A stretch of 34,518 bases of DNA, taken from IMG/VR virus record IMGVR_UViG_3300009604_000035, positions 1 to 34,518 of that record, one strand, 5' to 3'. Position numbers and translations under genes: made by a program. Position 1 is the stretch's first letter. Each line of letters opens with the position of its first letter. The notes beneath the pieces were generated by a model. It saw only the letters and a list, made by a program, of their open reading frames with translations. It did no database searches and had not been told where the DNA came from. This stretch comes from a virus. Below, piece after piece: positions 1 to 8,254 of the stretch.

Positions 1-3000
1 CACTTAGGCAAGTTCCATTTAGCAGAAGCAGCGGGACTTTCTATGCATCAAGCTAAAATGGCTGGAGATCTAGGAGGAAAGGGCAAAAGGTTACTACGAG
101 AGAAATCTTTAGCAAAAGAAGTAGAAGCTATAGAAGCTAAAGAAGCCAGATTAGAAGAAGATCTTGTAGATCAATTCTTTTCTTATACTCCCGATGGAAC
201 ACGGCAAAAGCATATGTCTCTTGGCGATCTTGTTTTTATTAGAAATAGACAGGGAGGCGGATTTCTTAAGGAAGGTAAAAAGGGAAGAACTAACAGAGCT
301 GGACTTCAAGAGTGGGAAGTAGAACCCGGTATGGGAACTATAATGCTAGAAAAAATCCATAACATCATCAGAACAGATCTTAAAGCTGGTCAAACTGTAG
401 ACAAATCTTTAGTTGAGGATATTTTTCATGAGCTATACTATTTAGCTACATCTCGTCCCAAAACTTTAGGTAGATTATGGTATTTAAACGATAGACAATT
501 TAAAACTTCTGTCAGTGAAAAGTTTACAGATAAGGCAGGAAACCCCAAAAAACTTGTAGATCTAACCTATGATGAGCTTTTGGGTGAGTTTGATTTAGCC
601 GCAGCAGGCGGCTTTGTAGATTCTATTGCTTTACACCGTGCTAGTCGAGAAATGTTTTCACATAAACTAGTTAGGGGCAAGGATGGAAAATGGACAAAGG
701 TTCGAAGACTTAAAAGAGATGGTGATGCTCTTGGAGTAGAAACCAAGTCTGATGTTCCTTTAGGTCGTTTTATGTACGCTGTTGCTGCGGGCTATAAAGA
801 ATCTTTCACTAAACGTAAACGAACAAGCGAAATTGGACGAGGCAAACTTGAAGATATAACTCCAGAAATGGCTGAACAGGTCGGAGCCGTTGCTACCGAT
901 AGAACAAGCCTCGTAGCTAAAATAGATAGACCCGAAGATTTTAGTGTCCGAGAAGAACAAGAAGGACTTGTTAATACTATGCTTTGGGAATATTTTGATC
1001 CTAAAGCAAAGGGTATTGGTGAACCAGAAAGAGCCGAACGAAGAGCTATTCAACTGTTAGTCAAAACAATAAGAGAAATGGATAGTAATCCTAGAATTTG
1101 GGATAAAGAGAAAAATATTTGGGTTGATAATCCAAAGAGTTTCTTTAAATTTTATCGTACTGATGTTGAACTTCGTCGTGCCGAATTAACCGGTAAACAA
1201 GAACTAGATGTAGATAAGATTGTTGCCTTCCATGAAGATTTTATTGCACGACAACTTAGCGAAAGTGGAGAAATAGATGCGGTTGGTTACTTTGCTGTTG
1301 ATAATAGACCATTAAAAAACAGAGAACGATTTACGATTGAGTCTAAAGTCGATAAACGAACGGGAGTTAGTACACCAGCCCATCCTAAAGAACAAAGAAG
1401 AGTTCTTAAGGCAAATATTATTAGGTGGGTAGAAAGAATAAGAGCAGCTATAGCCGAAACAGAACTTAGGCACGAACGTATGTATCTTCCCTCTCGACGT
1501 AAATCTGTTTCAATGGAAAGTTTACTTGGTGAAAATATTAAGTGGAAGGGAGTCAGGGTTAAAGAACCAGTTGCGCAAATTGTTCCATTGACTTTGACTG
1601 TACATGGACAAATACCAGAGCCAAAACCAGTTGCTACTTTAGGCCAATTAGCAGAACAACTCTTGCTTCCATATCGAGCAGAGACTACTTCAGGAGCAAC
1701 TAAAGGCAGACGGAAAAAGTTTAAGACAGAACTTGTTTATAAAAATATCAATGCGATAGAACGAGATTTAACTAGAAGAATTGAAGGAACATACAAGAGT
1801 TTAGATGAGCTTATTAATTCAGTTGCTGATTCACCAGAACAAATTAGAGCCAAAATTATGAAAGATGAAGCTAAGACTATAGCACAGAAGAAAGCAGCGG
1901 GTAAGACATATACTCCTATGACTACAGAACAAATAGATGTCATGGTAGATGAAACTTTTATAAGCCACCTACAAGAATTAATTAGGTCTTCAAGAATACA
2001 GGATACAGAAGCTTGGTTACAGAATCATTATAAACAATTTGCAAAGCATTATACGATGTTTATCGAGGGTGCAAGACGCTTTGTTAAGAATCCTTTTGAT
2101 TCTCTACTTAAAGAATTGAACTCTATAGACAAACAATTAGCCGAACCTCAAATGCGAAAAATTGCCAATGAGGCGTCTTTTGTTAACAAGATTAATTGGT
2201 TTAGTAGAAACTATGCAGGCGATAAACGAATACCTAATCTTAGAAAAGAAATTAAAACCTATAATTATTATAGACGAAATGTTCTTATGTATAAGCGACG
2301 GATCGTTACACGAATGCTAAATAAACTTGAACAGTTTACGGACCAGCCATTATATATTCCAGCTAGACCTCTTCTATTTGAACCCAAAAATAATCTTGAG
2401 AAAAATATTATTGAGTGGTTCCGCATTCATCCTGAGAATGCAACATTTACTAAAGCAGATTTTATTAACTACTTCGGCCCGTCTATAGAAACAGCCATTT
2501 CGGCCTATACTAAAGATGCTTCTCGTGCCAGAGCATTTTCATTATTATCTGATTTTGATCCTGATCCTAATGCAGTATCCTTACGAGTATTCGAGGATAA
2601 GCCTGCATTCGATCCTAAAGCTATATCTAGATTTGTACCATCAACATTAAAAGATGAGATGAATCTAAATATCGGAAGCTATCAGGATAGATTATTTAAA
2701 CACCTAAAGAAAACAGGATTTATAGAATATGATAAATCTGCCCGAGGGTGGAAATTAACAGTCCGAGGTAGAGAACGCGCAGAAGAAATGAAACCTATTG
2801 GAATAGAGAGAGTGGAAACCCAACCCGTAGTAAAACCACTAACTATAGATGAACAGATTGCTTATCTCGAATCAAAGAAACAAGAAACTGTAATAGCCGC
2901 AGGTAAGCGAAGAATGGTTACGATTGACCCACAAACTAGAACTAGACTATATAATGAAGCCAAAGCTGAATTATCAGCGTATTTAAGCCAACCCTTGCCG

Positions 3001-6000
3001 CGAATATTTGATTCTAGACGAGAACGATACCTTAAAGCTCAGATTGAAAAATATGATAAAGGTATGGAGCCGTGGGATCATACTCAAGGAGAGTGGCGAC
3101 TGGATAGCCCTGAATTAGTTATTGCAGAATATAATGCTAGAATTTCTGAACTAAGACAGCAAAAAGTTGAACCTGTAGTAGTAGAGGGTTTGGACCTTAT
3201 TAAAGAATTGCAGACTATTAAACAAGAAATGTGGGATATTGAAAACTTACATAAGTCCTTACCACCAGAAGAGCAATGGCCTGATTATCCAATGACAATA
3301 GAGGGTGAAGCCTTTGATGTTCGTTTTTCTCAGATGCAACGAGAGAGAACCGAAAAAATAAGACAACTATATCACGACTCTATTACAGCTTATCAAGAAC
3401 TCAAAAACAGAGAAGCTGCGATTATCAATAAGCTTAAGGAAAAACTTGGACCTAATCTACGAGAAGATCTTAGTAAAGCTGAACCATTGATTTCTAAGTC
3501 TGCTGCTGATATTTCAGTAATCAGAGAACCAAATGTTTTCAAGCCTGCTTCCAGAAAAATTCAGATGTTCTCGCCCGAGGAATTAAGAACATCAGCTAGA
3601 ACTATTGCTCCTACAGCAATTCCGGCCAAGATGGTTAAGCCGGATATTTTAAACACCTTTAAAGAAGATAACCTGAATCCCGAATACAGTGGAGCAACCG
3701 ATCCCCTTTCTATTGCAGACAAAGTTGACGCAGCGTATGGAGGAAGCACTAAACATTATGTGGATGTAGACGGTAACAAAGTTAACCCCGAAAAAACAGC
3801 CTTGCAGGAAGCGATGCTTACATGGGCAAAACGAAGAAACCATCAAGCTGCTGGTTCAAAAGCTGGACAAGAAGTTGCTGGGGCTGAGCGTCGATACATT
3901 AATGAGATTGGACAACCAAATATGGGCAGCAAGGAAAGGGTTTTCTCAGCAAAAGAATTAGCAGACAATCCTGACTTCTTACGGAAGTTTGATTGGAACT
4001 GGCGACAAATTATTATGGATTACGCAAATACTACAGCAACACGAATCAATGCTCAAGAAACATTAAATCATTGGTTAAAAAGTTTAGGTGTGCATTCCCC
4101 ATATGGAGAACAGCTCAAAAATATTAGGTTTGAAGATCTGTTCTCTTTGATGAGAGATAAGGTAGCTAACCTTGTTGAATTAGAAACACCAAAGGGAGTA
4201 AAGGTTATCGATTCAAAACAAAGAAGAGCTTTAGAGCAAACGGTCGATTTCATGGAAATGTTATACAAAGAAATGATTGGTACTCCTGTTTATCATGCAG
4301 ACGCTAAATTTGATGGGATGGTTAAAGCAGTTAATAATATTGCTCAGTCTGTCTTTGGTACAGGTATTTCCCAAGCCGTAGCATTAGTTGAGCTGCCTTA
4401 TGCTATTATAGTAAGATCGGGTAATGCTGGTGCGCTCGTAAATGCTTTAGCCACAGTAGTTAAGGGAATTCCTAAAGCATCCTCAAACTTGGGAACAAAT
4501 CTGGAAGGCACAGCTTTCATGTTTGATAATATTGAAAGATCAGGACTTGCAAAGTTTATGCAAGATGATAGAGTAGAATATGATATGAGATGGACTAAAA
4601 GAATTCGGGCTTTATGGAAGCTAATGTGGAGCAAAGATAGAAAATATTCAGCTACAGATGGTGGAATGACAAAGTTAAATAACTTCTTAGAGGGTACAGC
4701 TAAAATGCAATCTGAGTGGACTTTCTTAAGACAGGTTATTAACCTAACTAAAAACGTAGCTGTAGGAAATGCTAGGTATCAAACACTACATAATCTTGAC
4801 AATCTTGCGGCATTTAGTAAAGCCTTTGATCCTAAAGTCTTTAGATCTAAATTAAGTGCAGCCGATAAACGTAAGTATATCAAAGGTTTAGCTAGAGAAA
4901 ATAAATTAGATTATGGAATGGCTATGAGATGGTTAAGGGCAGGATTGGTTGTAGATGATAGTGGCTTAGATCTTATGCCTGTGGTTCGTCGCTTACTGAA
5001 GTGGGGTGACGCAACAGATAATAACTGGGATCAGGCTTTAATGTTTGAAAGACTAAACTCAGTTGACTATCAATTTGGTACTCTTGAGAGAGATCTTTAT
5101 ACTGATGTATTTGATCGTTTCATTAACTATATTGAAATGCACGCCCACGATGCCTCACCAGAACCTAGAGGTATTGCAGCATTCTCCCACTTTAATAAGA
5201 ATTGGTTTGGTAGACTGTTCTCATTCTACGCTACCTATCCATTAGCTTTCTTTAATGTATATATGAAGAAAAACCCATCAGAGGTTGGAGCTATTAAAGC
5301 TTTAGCTCTTCTTTTAGCTATTGTTGGATTAGAAACTATGCATATGCAGGTAAGAGAATTACAAAGAGGGAAGAAGTCTCCACAAGAAATTGCAGAAGAT
5401 TGGAAAGAACATCCTATGGCTAAGTTATTCCAGCATGGCTCTAATGCTCCTATTCTTGGTTATGGATCTAAACTATTTAGAGAAATAGCTGTTCTCCCTG
5501 TTGCTAATCCAATGTTGGGAGAGCCTGTCTATGGTGGCAATCCAATGAATGTTCCTGCTACTGGTGTCTTTAAAATGTTCTCAAATGCTATCACAGGAGC
5601 AGTGCAAGGTGATGTACTTACCAGAAATAGAACAGCAGCTACAAGTTCTATAGATATGATGGATTGGTTATCAACAGCAGGAAATCTTCAGCATGGAGAA
5701 AAAGATGCTCAGGCTAGTCATGCTATGGATCTTCTCTATCAAACCTTCTTTCCCTCTAAAGCTTTCTGGTGGGTTCCAATAAATGATGCTTTATTTAATC
5801 ATATTAGACCTGATGAAAGAGATAATGCTAGGATTCTAGCTTTGGCCTATTCTAGCATGATGCAAGAAGATATGGATAATAATAGACCAGACGCAGCAGC
5901 TAGACTCTGGAATGAAGCTATCCTTGCGAATTTCTCAGAGCATATACCTAATAGACGATCTCCTAAGATTCCAATGAATACTCCCACCACCACTCCAGAG

Positions 6001-6183
6001 GAAAGAATGGAATTCCAGAAGACCGTAGCTCCTCCGGGGACTCCTCCTAAAAAGGTTAGGCCCATACTAACTCCCCATCTTGATATGAAGAAAGATGCCG
6101 ATACTTTCGAGTCGCTCTATGAGTTTCCCTCATTCCTACAGCTACCCAACAGCTTCTTCGAAAGCGGCGGTATAGCCCCATAA
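1..6183 (+). CDS. Giant internal virion protein, 5' end outside window
   Basis: The reading frame is open from base 1 with no stop before the first ATG at 43, so the gene starts upstream; 2060 residues are visible. The first two thirds are highly charged and rich in Lys, Glu and Arg, with long helical or coiled-coil-like stretches. The last third is more hydrophobic, with a possible membrane segment near residue 1765 (AIKALALLLAIVGLETM) just after a segment reading FYATYPLAFFNVYMKK. Such Tyr-Pro/Phe-Asn segments near the C-terminus are typical of very large inner-core or ejected proteins of podoviruses (gp16-like or DarB-like). No catalytic motif was recognised. Its position just before the early region fits the end of a structural module. 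Codons are AT-rich, with many AGA and TTA. The virion role is inferred from size, composition and position. Confidence 0.75.
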   Translation, partial: HLGKFHLAEAAGLSMHQAKMAGDLGGKGKRLLREKSLAKEVEAIEAKEARLEEDLVDQFFSYTPDGTRQKHMSLGDLVFIRNRQGGGFLKEGKKGRTNRAGLQEWEVEPGMGTIMLEKIHNIIRTDLKAGQTVDKSLVEDIFHELYYLATSRPKTLGRLWYLNDRQFKTSVSEKFTDKAGNPKKLVDLTYDELLGEFDLAAAGGFVDSIALHRASREMFSHKLVRGKDGKWTKVRRLKRDGDALGVETKSDVPLGRFMYAVAAGYKESFTKRKRTSEIGRGKLEDITPEMAEQVGAVATDRTSLVAKIDRPEDFSVREEQEGLVNTMLWEYFDPKAKGIGEPERAERRAIQLLVKTIREMDSNPRIWDKEKNIWVDNPKSFFKFYRTDVELRRAELTGKQELDVDKIVAFHEDFIARQLSESGEIDAVGYFAVDNRPLKNRERFTIESKVDKRTGVSTPAHPKEQRRVLKANIIRWVERIRAAIAETELRHERMYLPSRRKSVSMESLLGENIKWKGVRVKEPVAQIVPLTLTVHGQIPEPKPVATLGQLAEQLLLPYRAETTSGATKGRRKKFKTELVYKNINAIERDLTRRIEGTYKSLDELINSVADSPEQIRAKIMKDEAKTIAQKKAAGKTYTPMTTEQIDVMVDETFISHLQELIRSSRIQDTEAWLQNHYKQFAKHYTMFIEGARRFVKNPFDSLLKELNSIDKQLAEPQMRKIANEASFVNKINWFSRNYAGDKRIPNLRKEIKTYNYYRRNVLMYKRRIVTRMLNKLEQFTDQPLYIPARPLLFEPKNNLEKNIIEWFRIHPENATFTKADFINYFGPSIETAISAYTKDASRARAFSLLSDFDPDPNAVSLRVFEDKPAFDPKAISRFVPSTLKDEMNLNIGSYQDRLFKHLKKTGFIEYDKSARGWKLTVRGRERAEEMKPIGIERVETQPVVKPLTIDEQIAYLESKKQETVIAAGKRRMVTIDPQTRTRLYNEAKAELSAYLSQPLPRIFDSRRERYLKAQIEKYDKGMEPWDHTQGEWRLDSPELVIAEYNARISELRQQKVEPVVVEGLDLIKELQTIKQEMWDIENLHKSLPPEEQWPDYPMTIEGEAFDVRFSQMQRERTEKIRQLYHDSITAYQELKNREAAIINKLKEKLGPNLREDLSKAEPLISKSAADISVIREPNVFKPASRKIQMFSPEELRTSARTIAPTAIPAKMVKPDILNTFKEDNLNPEYSGATDPLSIADKVDAAYGGSTKHYVDVDGNKVNPEKTALQEAMLTWAKRRNHQAAGSKAGQEVAGAERRYINEIGQPNMGSKERVFSAKELADNPDFLRKFDWNWRQIIMDYANTTATRINAQETLNHWLKSLGVHSPYGEQLKNIRFEDLFSLMRDKVANLVELETPKGVKVIDSKQRRALEQTVDFMEMLYKEMIGTPVYHADAKFDGMVKAVNNIAQSVFGTGISQAVALVELPYAIIVRSGNAGALVNALATVVKGIPKASSNLGTNLEGTAFMFDNIERSGLAKFMQDDRVEYDMRWTKRIRALWKLMWSKDRKYSATDGGMTKLNNFLEGTAKMQSEWTFLRQVINLTKNVAVGNARYQTLHNLDNLAAFSKAFDPKVFRSKLSAADKRKYIKGLARENKLDYGMAMRWLRAGLVVDDSGLDLMPVVRRLLKWGDATDNNWDQALMFERLNSVDYQFGTLERDLYTDVFDRFINYIEMHAHDASPEPRGIAAFSHFNKNWFGRLFSFYATYPLAFFNVYMKKNPSEVGAIKALALLLAIVGLETMHMQVRELQRGKKSPQEIAEDWKEHPMAKLFQHGSNAPILGYGSKLFREIAVLPVANPMLGEPVYGGNPMNVPATGVFKMFSNAITGAVQGDVLTRNRTAATSSIDMMDWLSTAGNLQHGEKDAQASHAMDLLYQTFFPSKAFWWVPINDALFNHIRPDERDNARILALAYSSMMQEDMDNNRPDAAARLWNEAILANFSEHIPNRRSPKIPMNTPTTTPEERMEFQKTVAPPGTPPKKVRPILTPHLDMKKDADTFESLYEFPSFLQLPNSFFESGGIAP

Positions 6184-6191
6184 AGGGCTAT
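6172..6191 (+). other. Hairpin spanning the stop codon of the giant virion gene
   Basis: ATAGCCC pairs perfectly with GGGCTAT across a 6-base loop that contains part of the TAA stop. It lies 5 bases before the family A promoter-like motif. No U-tract follows, so it may be a processing or pausing hairpin rather than an intrinsic terminator. All three family A motifs have a hairpin just upstream. Confidence 0.5.
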
Positions 6192-6196
6192 GACGG

Positions 6197-6217
6197 ATAA
6201 CCGGGTATAGTAGTATA
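6197..6217 (+). promoter_or_regulatory. Family A promoter-like motif, copy 1
   Basis: This copy contains AACCGGGTATAGTAGTATA, preceded by AT. The same 21 bases recur at 18297 (identical) and 30397 (one change, G to A). All three are on the + strand and outside gene bodies, which fits promoters for a phage RNA polymerase. What follows here is a gene-free structured stretch, not a coding region. TATAGT could also be read as a sigma-70 -10 box, but no conserved -35 box is seen at the right distance in any copy. The promoter role is inferred. Confidence 0.6.
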
Positions 6218-6661
6218 TAAACATACGGAGAGAGACTTGAGGTAGTATACTCTCGTCTGACGAGAGATCGACACGATGCTCCTTTGTATCGTGTCGGTAT
6301 CTCGTTGGTTGGAGAGGGGTAGGGGTTCCAAGGTATGTACCAAGGAATACCTCACTGGTTATTCACCTTTATTTAATAACTAGGGTGAATATGGGGGGAG
6401 GAACCCCTTGTATTTACACTATCTTTATAATATGGGGAGATCTTTACAATCGACTAGGGGGTCACGAATGTATTCCGGGGTTTAGACTATGTTGGCGAAA
6501 CGTCGTCCCCCGGTAGCCCTCTTTGGAGGCTACTGTAGGCTGCTGTGGGCCGTTACTGTAGCCTTCCAGCGGATTACCAGGCTACACTACCGCCTAAACC
6601 CTTGGTACTAAAGGACTTAGAGAGTGTACTTCTGAACATGCTACTTGTGAAGGGTACAGTA
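6218..6661 (+). ncRNA. Gene-free structured stretch, possible non-coding RNA
   Basis: No convincing gene lies here; the best reading frame is 35 codons without a good ribosome site. Several inverted repeats are visible: CTCTCGT/ACGAGAG near 6250; CGACACGAT/ATCGTGTCG at about 6270-6298, extended by GAGAT/ATCTC; TTCC..GGTA/TACC..GGAA near 6328; ATTCACC/GGGTGAAT near 6361; CCGGGG/CCCCGG spanning about 6475-6512; and two hairpins with the same arm GTAGCC/GGCTAC near 6512 and 6560. The stretch begins with a promoter-like motif and ends with a terminator. It could be a non-coding transcript, the genome terminus or packaging region, or both. An exact TATAAT sits at 6426 but lacks a proper -35 box. 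Confidence 0.35.
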
Positions 6662-6662
6662 T

Positions 6663-6692
6663 GGCACTGCAAGCGTTGTAGTGCCTGCTTTT
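6663..6692 (+). terminator. Intrinsic terminator before the early genes
   Basis: GGCACTGCAA (6663-6672) pairs with TTGTAGTGCC (6676-6685), ten pairs with one G-U and a 3-base loop, followed by TGCTTTTTT. This is the clearest intrinsic terminator in the window. It would stop + strand transcripts coming from the structural module and from the family A motif at 6197, keeping them out of the early genes. Confidence 0.8.
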
Positions 6693-6726
6693 TTCTACCC
6701 TCCAACTACTGAAAGGGCAACGAGTT

Positions 6727-7134
6727 ATGAAGAAGACAGCCATGCAGAAGCGGAACGCTACCATCGCAGCAATGGCAGCGCAAGGCGTTACCGCTACTCG
6801 ACTTGCGGTTGACAACGATCTGTCCGAAGCCCGGATCTATCAGATCATAAGGTCAGCCGGTGCAACGGTTTCGGTTCAAGAAACCCGGAAGACCTCAGCC
6901 CCTAAGTCGAGCAACGGCAACAGGTTGCCGTTGAGTCCCATCGGTACAGCCTTGGGTCGATGGGTCAAGGCCACTGGCAACGGCGAGGGTACGATTCGTT
7001 CGGAGTACTTCTGGAAGAAGCGTAACAAGTACATTGCCAAGGGTTTGGATCGTAACAAGGCGTACCACAAGGCCGCTCTGAAGACCCTGGAATGGTGTCT
7101 CAAGGACGAGTCTCGAATGGTGGACACTCTCTGA
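6727..7134 (+). CDS. Small helix-turn-helix protein, early regulator candidate
   Basis: This is a 135-residue protein. Residues about 8-45 (RNATIAAMAAQGVTATRLAV, then DNDLSEARIYQIIRSAG) have the pattern of a helix-turn-helix of the resolvase or sigma-region-4 kind. The rest is basic and rich in Ser and Lys, with no recognised domain. It is the first gene after the terminator, so it may be the first early gene expressed. The ATG follows GGGCAACGAGTT, a weak ribosome site. Codons are GC-richer than those of the virion gene upstream. DNA binding is inferred from the motif; the target is unknown. Confidence 0.7.
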   Translation: MKKTAMQKRNATIAAMAAQGVTATRLAVDNDLSEARIYQIIRSAGATVSVQETRKTSAPKSSNGNRLPLSPIGTALGRWVKATGNGEGTIRSEYFWKKRNKYIAKGLDRNKAYHKAALKTLEWCLKDESRMVDTL

Positions 7135-7146
7135 CCTCTAACCCTC

Positions 7147-7176
7147 AGTACCGATGGCCTAACGGCTATCGGTACT
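7147..7176 (+). repeat. Hairpin alpha, copy 1
   Basis: The arm AGTACCGATGGCC (7147-7159) pairs with 7164-7176 to give 13 base pairs including one G-U, closed by a TAAC loop. The core CCGATGGC is shared with a second hairpin at 7378, whose outer pairs differ but still match. It sits between two early genes and upstream of hairpin beta. A role in RNA processing or termination is possible; no U-tract follows. Confidence 0.65.
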
Positions 7177-7190
7177 ATTCACTTCAAACC

Positions 7191-7205
7191 GCCTCTAGTT
7201 GAGGC
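7191..7205 (+). repeat. Hairpin beta, copy 1, just upstream of a ribosome site
   Basis: GCCTC pairs with GAGGC across the loop TAGTT. It is followed directly by AAGGAG and the GTG start at 7219. Similar short hairpins recur before starts at 7449, 9347, 9569 and 9812, and a sequence-swapped version lies at 10282. Confidence 0.6.
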
Positions 7206-7218
7206 AAGGAGATTCCTA

Positions 7219-7368
7219 GTGAAGAAGAACTCGCTTCGTCGTAACTTGATAGCAGCCTACAAGCAAGGTTATCGTGATGGTAGGCAAGACGGTCTAGAGC
7301 GGGCCTCTATCGAGGCCAAGGCTGTCAGATTGGCTAGAGTCAAGAAGAAACGACCTGCTAAGGTCTAA
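7219..7368 (+). CDS. Small basic protein, unknown
   Basis: This 49-residue protein starts at GTG with a good ribosome site (AAGGAG, 7 bases before). It is strongly basic; the middle reads YKQGYRDGRQDGLERASIEA and the end is VKKKRPAKV. The composition suggests nucleic-acid or nucleoid contact, but no family is recognised. It is enclosed by structured elements on both sides (hairpins alpha and beta). The clean spacing between these repeated elements supports it being a real gene. Confidence 0.6.
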   Translation: MKKNSLRRNLIAAYKQGYRDGRQDGLERASIEAKAVRLARVKKKRPAKV

Positions 7369-7377
7369 ACCCATAAA

Positions 7378-7405
7378 CTACCGATGGCTGAAAGGTCATC
7401 GGTAG
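7378..7405 (+). repeat. Hairpin alpha, copy 2, with GAAA tetraloop
   Basis: CTACCGATGGCT (7378-7389) pairs with 7394-7405 to give 12 pairs, three of them G-U, closed by a GAAA loop of the stable GNRA class. Compared with the copy at 7147, the outer pairs have changed on both strands, which supports a selected RNA fold. The downstream GCTTTACCC gives only a weak U-run. Confidence 0.65.
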
Positions 7406-7419
7406 GCTTTACCCTAACC

Positions 7420-7433
7420 GCCTCAACTGAGGC
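7420..7433 (+). repeat. Hairpin beta, copy 2
   Basis: GCCTC pairs with GAGGC across AACT. It sits 15 bases before the ATG at 7449, with CGGAG as the likely ribosome site between. Here it follows hairpin alpha, the same order as at 7147-7205. Confidence 0.6.
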
Positions 7434-7448
7434 AGATCGGAGTCCATC

Positions 7449-7853
7449 ATGGACAGAATTGAATATGAAAATCTAGAGCAGCGTAGTGAACTGCTCTGGG
7501 AACTTGCCAAGGCTGTCACTCCAGAGTCCTTTGGCCCTGTAATCTCTGGTCTGATTCTATTCGAGTTGGACTACGGTACTGACCATCGGGACTATCGACT
7601 CTTTAGGATGGACCCTTCGGCTGCCTCTTGTCCTAAGATGCCAACTGATGGTGGCTTGCCATCGGTCTGGACTCAGGACATGGTGCTGGAGTTCCTCAAG
7701 CATGTCGAGGCATCGTTCTCGAATCGGATCCTCAACCTGAAGGGCAAGATCACCAGACTTCAGGGCATTCACTTGGAGCAGGGTGTGCCTTGTTCTGAGA
7801 TGCCACCGTTGGTGGTCCTTGGTCAAGGCTCGTACTCCAGAGCCATTCGGTAG
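7449..7853 (+). CDS. Hypothetical early protein, 134 aa
   Basis: Not recognised. It starts at an ATG preceded by CGGAG and a beta hairpin. The N-terminal half is acidic (MDRIEYENLEQRSELLWELA), and the middle reads WTQDMVLEFLKHVEASF, probably helical. No signal peptide, membrane segment or metal-binding cluster is seen. The stop at 7851-7853 is one base before a structured RNA element, a spacing repeated at the next genes in this block. By position it is probably an early gene acting on host functions, but no function can be read from it. Confidence 0.6.
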   Translation: MDRIEYENLEQRSELLWELAKAVTPESFGPVISGLILFELDYGTDHRDYRLFRMDPSAASCPKMPTDGGLPSVWTQDMVLEFLKHVEASFSNRILNLKGKITRLQGIHLEQGVPCSEMPPLVVLGQGSYSRAIR

Positions 7854-7854
7854 T

Positions 7855-7921
7855 CCACGGCTACCACCACGGTCCAATGCTCGTTGCATTGGACTGTGGA
7901 TAGTAATCGTGGTGATTGCTA
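7855..7921 (+). ncRNA. Intergenic structured RNA element, copy 1
   Basis: The element has three parts: a conserved 5' strand CCACGGCTACCAC; a strong hairpin (7867-7880 with 7886-7899, 14 pairs with one G-U, loop TCGTT); and a second hairpin TAGTAATC / GATTGCTA with loop GTGGT (7901-7921). The loop GTGGT is complementary to ACCAC in the 5' strand, so a pseudoknot is possible; alternatively CCACGGCTAC can pair with GTAATCGTGG, enclosing the first hairpin. AAGGAG and the next ATG follow at once. Copies lie at 8626 and 9016. The function is unknown; RNase III-type processing or translation control would fit. Confidence 0.65.
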
Positions 7922-7935
7922 CAAGGAGTATTGAC

Positions 7936-8115
7936 ATGAGACGAAACCCTTTGGAATGTGAAGAATGCCAAGAATGGGCAGACTACCGAGAAGCCTGCAA
8001 CAATCCTTGGTGTGCAGTTGGCAAGAAAAATATTGCTGAAGGTACAGTTCCACCACCAGAGGACGACCCAGAGGACCAAGAGGGCCAACAAATGTTTCCA
8101 TTTTGGCTCAACTAA
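7936..8115 (+). CDS. Small zinc-ribbon-like protein, unknown
   Basis: This 59-residue protein has four cysteines arranged as CEEC near residue 10 and CNNPWC near residue 23, a spacing that could hold one zinc ion. The C-terminal half is acidic and proline-rich (PPPEDDPEDQEGQ). The start is ATG 7936 with AAGGAG 8 bases before it; further upstream starts would read through the structured RNA element. No family is recognised. It is a candidate for binding a host protein or RNA polymerase, as small early phage zinc proteins often do, but this is inference. Confidence 0.6.
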   Translation: MRRNPLECEECQEWADYREACNNPWCAVGKKNIAEGTVPPPEDDPEDQEGQQMFPFWLN

Positions 8116-8161
8116 TTGGAGTCCAAAGTAGTCCACGACTTGTATTGCTCCCCTTCTCAGG

Positions 8162-8238
8162 CTCACTAGGGTGAAAGCCCTAGTGAGTCTTTCACAATAT
8201 GCTCCTCGTAGGAGCAAGTCTTACGTCCCAACAGGGAC
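8162..8238 (+). promoter_or_regulatory. Hairpin-rich leader with possible pseudoknot
   Basis: Three hairpins lie in series before the start at 8255. CTCACTAGGG pairs with CCCTAGTGAG (8162-8171 with 8178-8187, perfect). GCTCCT pairs with AGGAGC (8201-8206 with 8210-8215). GTCCC pairs with GGGAC (8225-8229 with 8234-8238). The GTGAAAG of the first loop (8171-8177) is perfectly complementary to CTTTCAC at 8189-8195, so an H-type pseudoknot or an alternative hairpin can form. The leader could protect the transcript, guide processing or control translation. Confidence 0.5.
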
Positions 8239-8254
8239 AGAAAGGACTTTGCAA

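Noticed and set aside
4180-4200. Family B-like ACCAAAGGGAG inside the giant virion gene
   Set aside because: Only the ACCAAAGGG end matches; the CTAGTTCT part is absent. A similar chance match lies at 27019 in the DNA polymerase gene.
6276-6383. 35-codon reading frame after the hairpin at 6270
   Set aside because: Its ATG lies in a hairpin loop, lacks a ribosome site, and the peptide looks random.
6408-6431. Sigma-70 promoter around TATAAT at 6426
   Set aside because: The only -35-like match (TTGTAT, 6408) is 12 bases away instead of about 17, and no TG extension precedes the -10 box.
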